Shown: positions 25,966-35,325, numbered from the stretch's first letter. The stretch is 64,000 nt of DNA from Agrobacterium larrymoorei (GCF_005145045.1 NZ_CP039692.1:481001-545000); one strand, 5' to 3'. Program-made: numbers and translations. The notes: generated by a model not told the origin, from the sequence alone.

Positions 25966-26817
25966 ATGACGGACATATCATCAGGCAGAATTACAAAAAG
26001 GCAAACAGTTCGGCACTTCGATCTTGCTGTCCGCAAGAGCTCGACGCAACTCGTTCCCGCCAAGCTGCCACCAGGATCGCGACTGGTTGGCCCAGTCATA
26101 GTTCTAATCGTATGGGAAGCCGCGTCCCGTCTGGGCCTGCTGTCTCCGAGCACGCTCGCCGCGCCCTCGACGGCAATCGCGACAGGCTATGACATGGTGC
26201 TGGACGGCAGCCTGCTGCCGCATCTTGCAGCGTCGGCAGCCCGCGCGTACTCCGGGCTTTTTCTGGGTGTGACCGTCGGCGTGATCCTTGCTCTTCTGTC
26301 AGGATTGACGCGAACCGGTGAGGCGCTCATCGACGGCCTCGTCCAGATCAAGCGGGCTGTACCTACACTCGCTCTTATCCCGCTGGTCATTATCTGGCTT
26401 GGCATCGGCGAGGCGATGAAAATATTCCTTATTTTTACCGCAGTCCTTATTCCGGTCTATATCAATACTCATGCGGCGCTACGTAGTATTGATATCGGCC
26501 ATGTCGAACTTGCCCGCACTCTCGGGCTAACCCGCGCCGAGTTCATCCGGCATGTCGCCCTACCAGGAGCTCTACCCGGCTTCTTCGTCTCACTACGGCT
26601 CGCGGTCGCCCTCTGCTGGACGGCCTTAGTCGTTCTCGAGCTTGTCAACACGCAAACGGGTATCGGTTACCTGATGAACCGAGCTCGAGACTGGGGTCAG
26701 ACGGATATTATCGTTGTGGGCATCATAATCTACGCTCTGCTCGGCCTCCTGTCAGATGCGGTCGTGCGGTATGTCGAAGACAAAGTACTTTCCTACAGAC
26801 GGGCTCTTGGCTCATGA
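25966..26817 (+). CDS. SsuC-type ABC permease (second system)
   Basis: Translation should begin at ATG 25966, five bases after GGAGG; the frame is open upstream but overlaps the preceding gene. The 283-residue protein has a charged cytoplasmic N-terminus of about 38 residues, then around six membrane segments. Family marks are LLSPSTLAAPSTAIATG, QIKRAVPTLALIPLVIIWLGIGE and the EAA loop ELARTLGLTRAEFIRHVALPG. It forms the channel for the SsuA-type binding protein just upstream. Confidence 0.9.
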   Translation: MTDISSGRITKRQTVRHFDLAVRKSSTQLVPAKLPPGSRLVGPVIVLIVWEAASRLGLLSPSTLAAPSTAIATGYDMVLDGSLLPHLAASAARAYSGLFLGVTVGVILALLSGLTRTGEALIDGLVQIKRAVPTLALIPLVIIWLGIGEAMKIFLIFTAVLIPVYINTHAALRSIDIGHVELARTLGLTRAEFIRHVALPGALPGFFVSLRLAVALCWTALVVLELVNTQTGIGYLMNRARDWGQTDIIVVGIIIYALLGLLSDAVVRYVEDKVLSYRRALGS

Positions 26818-27536
26818 ACGCACATGTTACTAACGCTGTAGTTCTTCGTGACCTTTCTCGCAGCTTCGAGGGCAAGCCTGTCCTCGACCGTATTTCGTTG
26901 GAGATCCCGGCCGGACAGTTTGTCGCCCTGCTCGGTGAGTCCGGTTCGGGGAAGACGACGCTGCTACGGGCGCTCGCAGGTCTTGACGACGACGCCGAAA
27001 CCAAGGGACACTTCAGCGCGCCGGAGAGCTTCTCTGTTCTTTTCCAAGATTCCCGCCTTCTCCCGTGGAAAACGGTCATTGACAACCTGACGCTCGGTCT
27101 GCGCCGACCTGAGCCTGAAACGTCAGCGCTTTCCATGCTTGAGGATGTAGGGCTCGCTGACAAGGCCAATGTGTGGCCCTCCACACTGTCTGGCGGCCAG
27201 AAGCAGCGTGCGTCGCTGGCGAGATCCCTTCTCCGCACGCCGGACCTTTTGCTTGCCGATGAGCCTTTCGGTGCACTCGATGCGCTCACCCGCCTGAAGA
27301 TGCAGGCTCTGCTGATGCGCCTCGTGGAGCGCAAACGACCGACGATTATTCTGGTTACGCACGACGTGGACGAGGCCCTGCTTCTGGCCGACCGTATCCT
27401 TGTTCTGAAGGATGGCAGCATCGCCGAAGATCATGCGATTTCGCTTCCGCATCCTCGCCACGAACACCAAGCCGAAGTCGCCTACCTCCGAAAGAAATTG
27501 CTTAAGAGCCTCGGCGTCGAAGCCGACAGCATTTGA
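26814..27536 (+). CDS. SsuB-type ABC ATPase (second system)
   Basis: This 240-residue ATPase has Walker [10 protein letters not shown] near 43, Q-loop LFQDSRLLPWK near 87, signature LSGGQKQR near 124, Walker B LLLADEPFGALD near 143 and H-loop VTHDVDEAL near 181. LLPWK after the Q-loop is typical of sulfonate/taurine/nitrate importers. It overlaps the permease gene by four bases, and the monooxygenase start follows 12 bases after its stop. Confidence 0.92.
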   Translation: MNAHVTNAVVLRDLSRSFEGKPVLDRISLEIPAGQFVALLGESGSGKTTLLRALAGLDDDAETKGHFSAPESFSVLFQDSRLLPWKTVIDNLTLGLRRPEPETSALSMLEDVGLADKANVWPSTLSGGQKQRASLARSLLRTPDLLLADEPFGALDALTRLKMQALLMRLVERKRPTIILVTHDVDEALLLADRILVLKDGSIAEDHAISLPHPRHEHQAEVAYLRKKLLKSLGVEADSI

Positions 27537-27547
27537 AAGGCATCCCG

Positions 27548-28885
27548 ATGTCGCGCAATCTACACCTGAACCTTTTCCTTATGTCCCGCGGCCACCATGA
27601 GGGCGCATGGCGGCACCCAAAAGCGAACCACAAGGCACTTACTGACCTCGCGCTCTATGTCGAGGCGGCGACGATTGCTGAAAGGGCGAAGTTCGATGCA
27701 GTGTTCCTCGCCGACACACTGGCCGCTGGCAATAGCAGCGGTCTTGCATCGTCGGGATCCCTCGAGCCAATCGTTCTTCTCTCGTTGCTTGCAGCCCATA
27801 CGAAGAAGATTGGCCTCATCGGGACGGCCTCCACCACCTACAGTCTGCCCTACACGTTGTCGCGACAGTTCGCGACACTGGATCACCTATCCAACGGCCG
27901 CGCTGGATGGAATATCGTGACGTCTTGGGCTCCTGAGGCAGGGGCAAACTACGGGCTGCAGAAGAATGTCAATCACGGCGATCGCTACAAGTTGGCAGAG
28001 GAGTTCTTGGAGGCGGTCGATGCTCTTTGGAAAAGCTTCCCGGCAGATGCGGTCCTCGATGATCGCGAGGGTGGACGATATCTTGATCGTGATCGGATGA
28101 CACCAGCGAACTATGCCGGCGAGCACTACCGGACAAAAGGACCGCTCAACGTTCCAGAGAGCCCTCAGTCTCGCCCTGTCTACATCCAGGCCGGACAATC
28201 CGATGCAGGCCGCGGCTTTGCTGCAAGGTGGGCCGAGGCCATCTTCACCGCCCACATGACGAAGGATTCTGCCAAGGCGTTCTACACCGATGTGAAAAGC
28301 AGGGCAGCCGCTTTCGGTCGCAGTCCGGAAGACATCGTTGTCCTACCCGGCATCAGCGCGGCCATCGGTTCCACCGCCAGAGAAGCTGAGCAAATCTGGG
28401 AGGAATTGGACGACCTCACCAGCACGGATGTCGGCTTGACGCGTCTCTCAGCACGGTTCGGTGGCCACGACTTTAGCCGCCTGCCACTTGACCGCACACT
28501 GACCGAGGACGACTTCCCCGACCCGAATGGGGTAGAAGCATCGAGGAGCCGGGTGGTCGGCTACATCGACATGGTGCTCAAAGAAAATCTAACGCTCAGG
28601 CAGTTACTTCGCAAACTCGCAGGCGCTCGCGGGCATTTTGTGGCGACGGGCACACCGGAGCAGGTCGCCGATATCATCGAAGACTGGTTCAGGACGGGCG
28701 CCGCCGACGGCTTCAACGTGATGCCGCCGATCATCAACAGTCAGCTTGCAGTCTTTGCTGACGAGGTGGTTCCAATTCTGCAAAGGCGCGGCCTGTTCCG
28801 GCATGAATATGAGGGCAGCACGCTACGCTCGCATTTTGGGCTGAGCGACGCGGCTTGGCCAAATGCGCTGGCCCGATCAGCTTGA
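27548..28885 (+). CDS. NtaA/SnaA/DszA-family monooxygenase linked to an Ssu-type importer
   Basis: The ATG at 27548 has AAGG seven bases upstream, giving a 445-residue protein that begins with SRNLHLNLFLMSRGHHEGAW. Landmarks are FDAVFLADTLAAG, IGLIGTASTTYSLPYTLSR, HLSNGRAGWNIVTSWAPEAG, DRYKLAEEFLEAVDALW, GPLNVPESPQSRPVYIQAGQS and GTPEQVADIIEDWF. It should be a cytoplasmic two-component flavin monooxygenase that needs reduced FMN. As the fourth gene of an SsuA-SsuC-SsuB operon it likely attacks the compound that this importer brings in. The intergenic stretch to the convergent MFS gene holds nothing I can name. Confidence 0.9.
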   Translation: MSRNLHLNLFLMSRGHHEGAWRHPKANHKALTDLALYVEAATIAERAKFDAVFLADTLAAGNSSGLASSGSLEPIVLLSLLAAHTKKIGLIGTASTTYSLPYTLSRQFATLDHLSNGRAGWNIVTSWAPEAGANYGLQKNVNHGDRYKLAEEFLEAVDALWKSFPADAVLDDREGGRYLDRDRMTPANYAGEHYRTKGPLNVPESPQSRPVYIQAGQSDAGRGFAARWAEAIFTAHMTKDSAKAFYTDVKSRAAAFGRSPEDIVVLPGISAAIGSTAREAEQIWEELDDLTSTDVGLTRLSARFGGHDFSRLPLDRTLTEDDFPDPNGVEASRSRVVGYIDMVLKENLTLRQLLRKLAGARGHFVATGTPEQVADIIEDWFRTGAADGFNVMPPIINSQLAVFADEVVPILQRRGLFRHEYEGSTLRSHFGLSDAAWPNALARSA

Positions 28886-29109
28886 TGATGAACCAGCTGA
28901 CGGCTCGGATACCCATAGATGGCAAAGTTCGTCAAACCGATGAAGTAGGTACGATTGCAGTTCTTAGGGGACCAAACTACCTGCACTAAACTTGGGAAAT
29001 GGCTATCTATCGGCAAGATCAATGGAAAAATCGGATCTCACTCGTGGGTTGCCAAGTCGCACGGACCCAGTCAAATTGCGAAAATCTGTCTGGGTTCATG
29101 GAAAATCGT

Positions 29110-30315
29110 CTACAGATGATGAGTGTCCACTGCGACATCCGACGTTTCGCAAGACTGGCTATCGAGGTTGCTTGTTCCCCTGCGCACGGTGAGAAGCATC
29201 GCAAGCAAACCCATTGCAGCAGCCAGCGCGCCAGCCAGCGCCACGGAAGGATACCCCAGCCCCGTCGCGATCACTCCGCCGCCTAGCACAGCTCCGATCG
29301 CATTGCCCAAGTTGAACGCGCCGATGTTCATCGCGGACGCGAGGTTTGGCGCATCCGAAGCTGCGTTCATGATCCGCACCTGAAGCGGCGGCACTAGCGC
29401 AAAACTCGCGACGCCCCATAAGAAAATTAGGACAGCGGTCGGGACCTTGAAGGACATTAACAGGGCAAACATGGTGAGTATCACGGCAAGCGACGCCAGG
29501 GTAACGATCAGCGTGCGATCAACAGAGCGATCAGCATAACGCCCGCCCAGCCAGTTCCCTGCGGTCAAACCGACGCCATAAGTGACTAGCATCGCTGTGA
29601 CGAAACCAAGCGAAGCTTGAGTTACGTCTTTCAGGATCGGTGTGATGTAGGTAAAAACGGTAAACATCGCGCTCGCCCCAAGAACGGTTAGACCCAAAGC
29701 GCCAAGGACTTCTCCGCGCCTCATGACGCGCATTTCCGCCATCGCATTTCCATTGGGCTCTGCCGGTAGCGCGGGCAATGTCAGTCGAAGCGCAGCCATC
29801 GTCGCTACACCCAACGCTGCGATGCCCCAAAACGAAGCGCGCCAGCCGAAATAATCGCCGGCCCAGGTCGCAATCGGAACGCCGACCACATTCGCGATTG
29901 TCAGTCCCATGAACATCGCCGCCACCGCCCCGGCGCGACGGTCCGCAGGAACGAGGCTGGTCGCCACGATCGCACCGACACCGAAGAATGCACCGTGGTT
30001 CAACGAGGTAAGGATGCGGGCTCCCAGCAGCACGCCGTAACTGTTCGAGATCGCCGCCAGTAGGTTGCCCAATGTGAAGATACCAGCAAGCAGGATAAGG
30101 AGCGTCCGCCTTGGCACGCGTGCTGTCGTCAACGTCATCAACGGTGCCCCGATCACCACACCGAGGGCATAGGCGCTGATGAGCAGCCCGGCAGTTGGTA
30201 TCGACACGCCCAGATCTCCAGCTATGACGGGGAGCAGCCCCATCGGCGCGAATTCAGTTACGCCAATGCCGAAAGCGCCGACCGACAACGCCAGAAGGCC
30301 AAAATTGAATTTCAT
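29110..30315 (-). CDS. MFS efflux transporter (AraJ/YdhP-like)
   Basis: This 401-residue major facilitator protein has about 12 hydrophobic segments. It begins with FNFGLLALSVGAFGIGVTEF and then GLLPVIAGDLGVSIPTAGLLISAYALGV, the typical start of the sugar-efflux/drug-efflux DHA1 group; a GAPL...RVPRRTLL loop follows helix 2. The ATG at 30315 has GGAG seven bases upstream and lies 11 bases after the aldo/keto reductase stop, so the two genes form an operon. The pair is divergent from a LysR gene. Cargo is unknown; many relatives export small metabolites or chloramphenicol-like drugs. Confidence 0.87.
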   Translation of the reverse strand: MKFNFGLLALSVGAFGIGVTEFAPMGLLPVIAGDLGVSIPTAGLLISAYALGVVIGAPLMTLTTARVPRRTLLILLAGIFTLGNLLAAISNSYGVLLGARILTSLNHGAFFGVGAIVATSLVPADRRAGAVAAMFMGLTIANVVGVPIATWAGDYFGWRASFWGIAALGVATMAALRLTLPALPAEPNGNAMAEMRVMRRGEVLGALGLTVLGASAMFTVFTYITPILKDVTQASLGFVTAMLVTYGVGLTAGNWLGGRYADRSVDRTLIVTLASLAVILTMFALLMSFKVPTAVLIFLWGVASFALVPPLQVRIMNAASDAPNLASAMNIGAFNLGNAIGAVLGGGVIATGLGYPSVALAGALAAAMGLLAMLLTVRRGTSNLDSQSCETSDVAVDTHHL

Positions 30316-30326
30316 CGACCGACTCC

Positions 30327-31361
30327 TCAAACCAGCGCCGGATGCAGGCGGGCGAACCCTTCCTGTTGGCGGTATGGCGTGTGAGGATAGGGAGGTAACA
30401 CAGTGCTCGCCGCGTCGAGCACCTTGATCTGGTCATCCGATAAGGCCCAACCAACTGCACCGAGATTGTCGCGCAACTGCGCTTCATTGCGCGCGCCGAT
30501 AATGACAGAGGCGACGGTAGGTCGACGGAGCAACCAGTTGATCGCGACCTGCGGCACGCTTCGTTCGGTCTCGGCGGCGATGGTCTCCAATGCGTCGATC
30601 ACGCGGTAGAGATACTCGCCGTCGACCGGCGGCGCGAACTGCTCGGTCTCATGGAGACGGCTTCCCTCGGGAATTGGCCGGTCGCGCCCGATTTTTCCCG
30701 TCAGTCGGCCCCAGCCAAGCGGGCTCCAAACGAGCGCACCAATACCCTGATCTGCTGCCAAAGGCATCAGATCCGCCTCGTAGGCACGCCCGATCAGCGA
30801 GTAATAGACCTGATGTGCGACTAGGCGCGGCCAGCCGTTGCGGTCAGCAAGCGCTTGCGCTTTCATCAGCTGCCAGCCCGGATAATTGGAAACACCGGTG
30901 TAACGAACCTTGCCTGCTGCAACAAGCATATCGAGTGTGGCCATCAACTCCTCTGTCGGAGTGGAAACATCGAAAGCGTGGAGTTGAAGCAGGTCGATGT
31001 AATCGGTGCCGAGCCGACGCAGCGCGTCTTCCACCACGCGGATGAGCCGGGCGCGCGATGCGCCCCATTCCTGTGGGCCATCCCCCATCGGCAGACCGGT
31101 CTTGGTCGAGATCAGCACCTTGTCGCGACGTCCCTTGATCGCCGCGCCAAGCACCGTTTCTGACGCACCGTTGGAATAAACGTCGGCAGTGTCGAATAGG
31201 TTGACGCCGGCCTCAAGGCAGATATCGACCATCCGCCGAGCTTCTGTCTCGTCGCTCCGGCCCCACGCACCAAAAAGCGGTCCAGTACCGCCAAAAGTCC
31301 CGGTGCCGAAGCTAAGCACCGGTATGCGCAATCCTGATGAACCCAGTTGACGATATTCCAT
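30327..31361 (-). CDS. Aldo/keto reductase
   Basis: This 344-residue NADPH-dependent reductase has a TIM-barrel pattern. The catalytic tetrad is visible: Asp57 in FDTADVYSNG, Tyr62, Lys87 in LISTKTGL and His128 in LLQLHAFD. The C-terminal RRPTVASVIIGARNEAQL segment is the usual NADPH phosphate-binding area. It resembles the YajO/Tas-like subgroup. It is first in an operon with an MFS exporter and divergent from a LysR regulator, a layout often used for detoxifying reactive aldehydes or quinones. The substrate is unknown. Confidence 0.9.
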   Translation of the reverse strand: MEYRQLGSSGLRIPVLSFGTGTFGGTGPLFGAWGRSDETEARRMVDICLEAGVNLFDTADVYSNGASETVLGAAIKGRRDKVLISTKTGLPMGDGPQEWGASRARLIRVVEDALRRLGTDYIDLLQLHAFDVSTPTEELMATLDMLVAAGKVRYTGVSNYPGWQLMKAQALADRNGWPRLVAHQVYYSLIGRAYEADLMPLAADQGIGALVWSPLGWGRLTGKIGRDRPIPEGSRLHETEQFAPPVDGEYLYRVIDALETIAAETERSVPQVAINWLLRRPTVASVIIGARNEAQLRDNLGAVGWALSDDQIKVLDAASTVLPPYPHTPYRQQEGFARLHPALV

Positions 31362-31382
31362 GTCTCTTCACTCCAATTGCTA

Positions 31383-31394
31383 TATGAGTTCATA
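31383..31394. promoter_or_regulatory. Candidate LysR operator between divergent genes
   Basis: TATGA-GT-TCATA is a perfect inverted repeat centred in the 88-base gap between the aldo/keto reductase and the LysR gene. Its position and dyad shape fit a LysR-type site, though the canonical T-N11-A spacing is one base longer than here. Confidence 0.4.
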
Positions 31395-31449
31395 AATAAT
31401 CGGTCAAAGGATGCCGCAGTAGCCGTTACCAACGCGAAGGATTTTTGAT

Positions 31450-32358
31450 TTGGATGCAAAGGTGATCATTGGCGGTGACAGGGCAAGGTCACTTGAGGTT
31501 TTCGCAACGGTGATGCGGGAGGGCAGTTTTTCCGCTGCCGGACGTGCCCTTGGTCTGACACCATCGGCAGTCGCGCGGTCAATCGACCGGATAGAGGCCA
31601 GGCTTGGTGTCAGGCTGCTACTGCGCTCGACCCGCGCCCTGATATTGACAGCTGAAGGCCAGGCCTATCTGCAGACCGCACGTCGCATCCTCGCCGATCT
31701 CGACGACGCCGAGCAGCAAATCGCCGATCAGGGCGCACCCCGCGGGCGGCTGAGGATCAGCGCCGCGCTGTCGCATGGGCGACTATGCGTGGTGCCGCTT
31801 CTCGATGAATTCGCTGCGCTCTACCCACATATCCTAATCGATATTGCACTGACCGACGCAGTCATTGATGTCGCGGCTGGGCAGGCGGACGTAGCGATAC
31901 GATTTGGCCCACTCACCGACAGTTTGCTGACCGCACGCAAGCTTGGCGAAAATCGACGCATAATCGTGGCAGCGCCGCAGTATCTTGATCGCCACGGTAT
32001 GCCGACGGCACCTGATGATCTGTACCGGCACAATTGCCTTAATTTCAACTTTCGGCGCGCTGAGCCGATCTGGCCCTTCCGCTTCGAGGGACAAGACATC
32101 ACGCTATCGGTGAAAGGCAGCATCGAGGCGAACAATGGCGAGACGCTTGGTCAGCTTGCAGCCGCTGGCGTAGGGATCGCTCGGGTCGGCGCCTTCAGCG
32201 TCGCCGAGGACATTGCCACTGGGAGGCTTGTGCCGATACTAGAAGAGTTCAATCCTGGCGATGTCGAGTTGATTCACGCGGTGTTTGTCGGCGGAGCGAA
32301 TACACCCGCGCGCGTACGAGTGTTTATTGACTTCATCGCATCACGCCTCAACCAATGA
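31450..32358 (+). CDS. LysR-family transcriptional regulator
   Basis: This 302-residue regulator has an N-terminal winged helix-turn-helix: LEVFATVMREGSFSAAGRALGLTPSAVARSIDRIEARLG at about 15-54, followed by LLLRSTRALILTAEG. The effector domain has GRLRISAALSHGRL and QADVAIRFGPLTDS, placing it in the CrgA/DmlR-like subgroup. Translation starts with TTG, eight bases after GAAGGA; no better ATG is available without losing the DNA-binding domain. It is divergent from the aldo/keto reductase-MFS operon and probably controls it. The inducer is unknown. Confidence 0.88.
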   Translation: MDAKVIIGGDRARSLEVFATVMREGSFSAAGRALGLTPSAVARSIDRIEARLGVRLLLRSTRALILTAEGQAYLQTARRILADLDDAEQQIADQGAPRGRLRISAALSHGRLCVVPLLDEFAALYPHILIDIALTDAVIDVAAGQADVAIRFGPLTDSLLTARKLGENRRIIVAAPQYLDRHGMPTAPDDLYRHNCLNFNFRRAEPIWPFRFEGQDITLSVKGSIEANNGETLGQLAAAGVGIARVGAFSVAEDIATGRLVPILEEFNPGDVELIHAVFVGGANTPARVRVFIDFIASRLNQ

Positions 32359-32783
32359 CATCCGACTAGTTTCGACGGTATCTGTCGTCAATCCGAACAG
32401 AATACTTGGTCTGGTGCAATCTCTGCAACTCTCTTCACCACCCGCTGCCAAAAGCCGGATCACGGCATCGATCGAAATAGGGTCAAATTTTGATAAGCAT
32501 TAAACCGGCAGAGGACCGACGTCTCACGATCATGACAACTTATGTTCGTCCGTCACCAGCGTCACGGACTCAGAGAGGCTCTAGCACTCGGCGACTATGC
32601 ACATATCAACATGCTGAACGGATTAGCGCTTTATACAGTTTTTCAAACGCATGGTTGCACGCGCGCAACACCTGCAGATATCGTGACCGGACAAACAGCT
32701 TTGGGAGCGGGGAGGAACTCGACCGCGAAACCTAAGTGTGACCAGATCAGAATCACAATATGGTTTCTCCGAAAGGTCTTCAA
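32359..32783 (+). other. Intergenic stretch before the outer-membrane protein
   Basis: About 425 bases without a convincing gene. Several short open frames exist, but none has a family resemblance or good ribosome site. The region should hold the promoter of the downstream outer-membrane protein. Confidence 0.5.
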
Positions 32784-33497
32784 ATGAATCGATATCTAAA
32801 ATTTTTTAGCCTTTTGGGGCTACTGGCGTCAACGACGCATGCCGCCGACATGCTCACTCCAGATGAACCCGTCGTGGCATCCAACCCCGGCGGCTTCTAC
32901 CTCGGTACGCTCAGCAGCCTAACCTTCCTCGATGACACGGACTTCACGTCTGGTGCTGCGAGCATTAGCACTGATTACGACCTCGGCTTTTATAGCGCGC
33001 TACGAACCGGTTACAGCTTTGGTGGCTACGGGATCGTTTCGCCGCGTCTAGAACTAGAAATTGGCTACGGGACGGCCGACGTTAATGAACATACGGTTAG
33101 TGGGGTGAATTTCGGGAACGCCTCGTTCGGAGAAGCGCGTGCGATCCAGGGCTACGTCAACGGCTATCTCGATATCGCGACGTCAACGGCTTTAACGCCC
33201 TATCTCGGTGGCGGTGTAGGTGCGATGAATTTGGAACTTCACCGTCAAGGCGTGGCCGGCATTGCCATCGATGACGACGACACCAAATTCGCCTACCACC
33301 TCGATGCGGGTGTCGGTATAAAGCTAGATACGATTTCGTTTTTCAGAGAGAGCGCGCTCTTCAGCAACACGACATTCGACATCGGCTACCGCTACACGGC
33401 AGCCGACAACTTTAACTTTACGGCTACCGATGGCAGTAGTTCGAGCACAGACTTCAGCAGCCATGCGGTAACCGCAGGTTTCCGACGCCAGTTCTGA
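32784..33497 (+). CDS. Outer-membrane beta-barrel protein (Omp25/31-like porin family)
   Basis: Translation begins at ATG 32784, seven bases after AAAGG. The 237-residue product has a Sec signal, NRYLKFFSLLGLLASTTHAAD, then alternating short beta strands rich in Gly, Tyr and Phe: GGFYLGTLSSLTFL, YDLGFYSALRTGYSF, ALTPYLGGGVGAMNL and TTFDIGYRYTAADNF. It ends AVTAGFRRQF with a terminal Phe, the usual outer-membrane insertion signal. The size fits an eight-stranded barrel related to the surface proteins of Brucella and rhizobia. No ligand is indicated. The upstream gene is a LysR regulator, but there is no sign of linkage. Confidence 0.8.
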   Translation: MNRYLKFFSLLGLLASTTHAADMLTPDEPVVASNPGGFYLGTLSSLTFLDDTDFTSGAASISTDYDLGFYSALRTGYSFGGYGIVSPRLELEIGYGTADVNEHTVSGVNFGNASFGEARAIQGYVNGYLDIATSTALTPYLGGGVGAMNLELHRQGVAGIAIDDDDTKFAYHLDAGVGIKLDTISFFRESALFSNTTFDIGYRYTAADNFNFTATDGSSSSTDFSSHAVTAGFRRQF

Positions 33498-34106
33498 AAC
33501 TTTTATCGAGTGTATACGGGCTGCTTGGACGCCTGCAACACCATCAACAATCGGAGATATGGGATAGCAGTCATGCTGCTTCCTATATCTTAATTATACG
33601 CTAGCACGTCGCCGAGCAGAGGCGCCTACCCCATCCGCTCGTGCGTAACGCCCTACGATCCTGCCATCGAACGGTCGCGAGGTGGCACTGTTACATTTTC
33701 GCGAGCCTATGGACAATTGGCGCCTCGTCAGTAGTGACGTCTAGCGACAGCTGCGTTCTGTCCTTGCGAGCTTCAAGCCATCACCCTCGATGACACAAGC
33801 GATACGGTAGCAATTTCAATAAAAGTGAAACAGCAGTCGGAAACCGTCTAGTGAGCTTACCTGCAAACCGGATACGAGATCGACCTGCAAAAGGCGAAGT
33901 TTCCTGGTGTGGGTGCCAAGAGAGGTCGCTAAAGCGGATTCAAAGGAGCTCTTTCCGCCTAGCGATTACACTTTCTCGCCGCCTACAAGACTCTCATACA
34001 ATTGACCCAAGCCAAAAAATGGAAGCGCGTCGTTCGGTGATCAAGTTGCAGAAACACAAAGCGGCGTCATTCTTCGAAATCCATCCAACCCGCGTGCAGT
34101 GCCTAA
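33498..34106. other. Intergenic stretch after the outer-membrane protein
   Basis: About 600 bases with no credible gene on either strand. An open frame of 134 codons near its end has atypical composition and overlaps a terminator and a real gene end, so it is not accepted. Confidence 0.5.
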
Positions 34107-34141
34107 ACAAAAAAGGCCGGGGCGAAACCGCACCGACCTTC
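34107..34141 (-). terminator. Rho-independent terminator of the glycine-rich membrane protein
   Basis: On the minus strand, AAGGTCGGTGCGG pairs with a CGCCCCGGCCTT arm around a TTTC loop and is followed by a run of T. It lies about 100 bases past the stop of the 360-residue membrane protein. Confidence 0.75.
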
Positions 34142-34242
34142 CTGTCGCTTGTCATCCTCTGCCAGTACATCCGTGGACAGTGCGCAAGCTACTTGGCTGT
34201 AGTAATGCACCAATGCGGGTTTGGTTCCGCCTTCGCGCCGTC

Positions 34243-35325
34243 CTATTTTCGGTAAGCAAGGCCACCCCACACGCGACCTTCGTCGCGGTGACGTCCACCA
34301 TGTACACCGCCGATATATGCTGCTACTGCCGCAACAAGCGACGACGCTGCCAATAGGAACGCTGTAAGAATGCCAGTGATACGCGCCTTTTCGGCCGCGT
34401 CTGCTGCTGCATTTTTAGCATCCTGCATCGTCTTTTCGGCCTGCGCTTTCAGCTCATCGATTTTCTTTTGAGCTTCATCGACTTGCTGCTGCGCCGTAGC
34501 ACGTACCGACTGAACACGTTCTACAGCCTGATTAACCCGGTTCTGCGCATCTGCCTGAGGAATACCTGTGCGTGCGGCAACTTGGTTAGCCATCCATGCC
34601 TTATCAGCATCTGAGATTTCACCTGTGGACAGCAAGTTGCTTAGTATGCCGCCAGCCTGACGCTGGAAATCACCACTATTGGGATCGGAATTGAGTGCAG
34701 GAGTGTCGGTTCGCAACAAGGTGTCTGTGAAGTATTCAATGGGATTTGCTTTTAGACCCTGCGGCAAGGATTGCTCAAGGCTAGGAGCAGCAGCTTGTCC
34801 CGCGCCCTGCGCAATACCACCGACGGCGTTACCTGCGCCAGAAACAACGCCACCGGCTAGCTGACCGGCGCCTTGCACCGCACCACCGACAGCTGAACCT
34901 GTTGCCTCAACGGCCGTTTGAGCAACGCTCCCGACGGCCTTCGCGCCACCAGAGACGACGCCGAGCGCGAGAAACGCTGAAACGACGGTTCCGATGCCCC
35001 ATACAACAAGACCATTTACACCGTCTCGGGTTGTCCGTTCGTCACGTGTCGTAGTCTCCGAGGCCGGGCGCCTCATACGGCCCGCGATGTAACCGCCAAG
35101 CATGTAAGATGCGACCATCGAGATGACTACGAACAGGCCGGTTATAATAAGCCACGTAGTGCTGATCTCACCGCCGTTGTCGGCTGAAATTGCATTCAAC
35201 CCTAACCCACCAGCGAACGCAGTGAACACGGCCATGGTACCAGATGCGATTGCAGTTCCGGCAAAAATGGCTGGCCAGTCAACGAAACTGCGGTTCGGGT
35301 TTTCGACCAATGTTGGCTCTACCAT
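34243..35325 (-). CDS. Glycine-rich membrane protein with coiled-coil segment (unknown function)
   Basis: This 360-residue protein has hydrophobic segments near 15-45 and 58-78, one near 104-125, and a C-terminal one near 318-342 that ends with HGGRHRDEGRVWGGLAYRK. Between 125 and 180 is a Gly/Ala-rich repeat of the form VGGAVQGAGQLAGGVVSGAGN, a likely glycine zipper. Residues about 240-315 are charged and helical (VRATAQQQVDEAQKKIDELKAQ), probably a coiled coil. Homologues in rhizobia and Brucella are, as I recall, sometimes called PhnA-like without evidence; I assign no function. It overlaps the tiny upstream gene by one codon position (TGATG). Confidence 0.7.
   Translation of the reverse strand: MVEPTLVENPNRSFVDWPAIFAGTAIASGTMAVFTAFAGGLGLNAISADNGGEISTTWLIITGLFVVISMVASYMLGGYIAGRMRRPASETTTRDERTTRDGVNGLVVWGIGTVVSAFLALGVVSGGAKAVGSVAQTAVEATGSAVGGAVQGAGQLAGGVVSGAGNAVGGIAQGAGQAAAPSLEQSLPQGLKANPIEYFTDTLLRTDTPALNSDPNSGDFQRQAGGILSNLLSTGEISDADKAWMANQVAARTGIPQADAQNRVNQAVERVQSVRATAQQQVDEAQKKIDELKAQAEKTMQDAKNAAADAAEKARITGILTAFLLAASSLVAAVAAYIGGVHGGRHRDEGRVWGGLAYRK

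Noticed and set aside
33851..34255. Plus-strand frame of 134 codons after the outer-membrane protein
   Set aside because: Odd composition, weak start, and it runs through a terminator and into the end of a real minus-strand gene.
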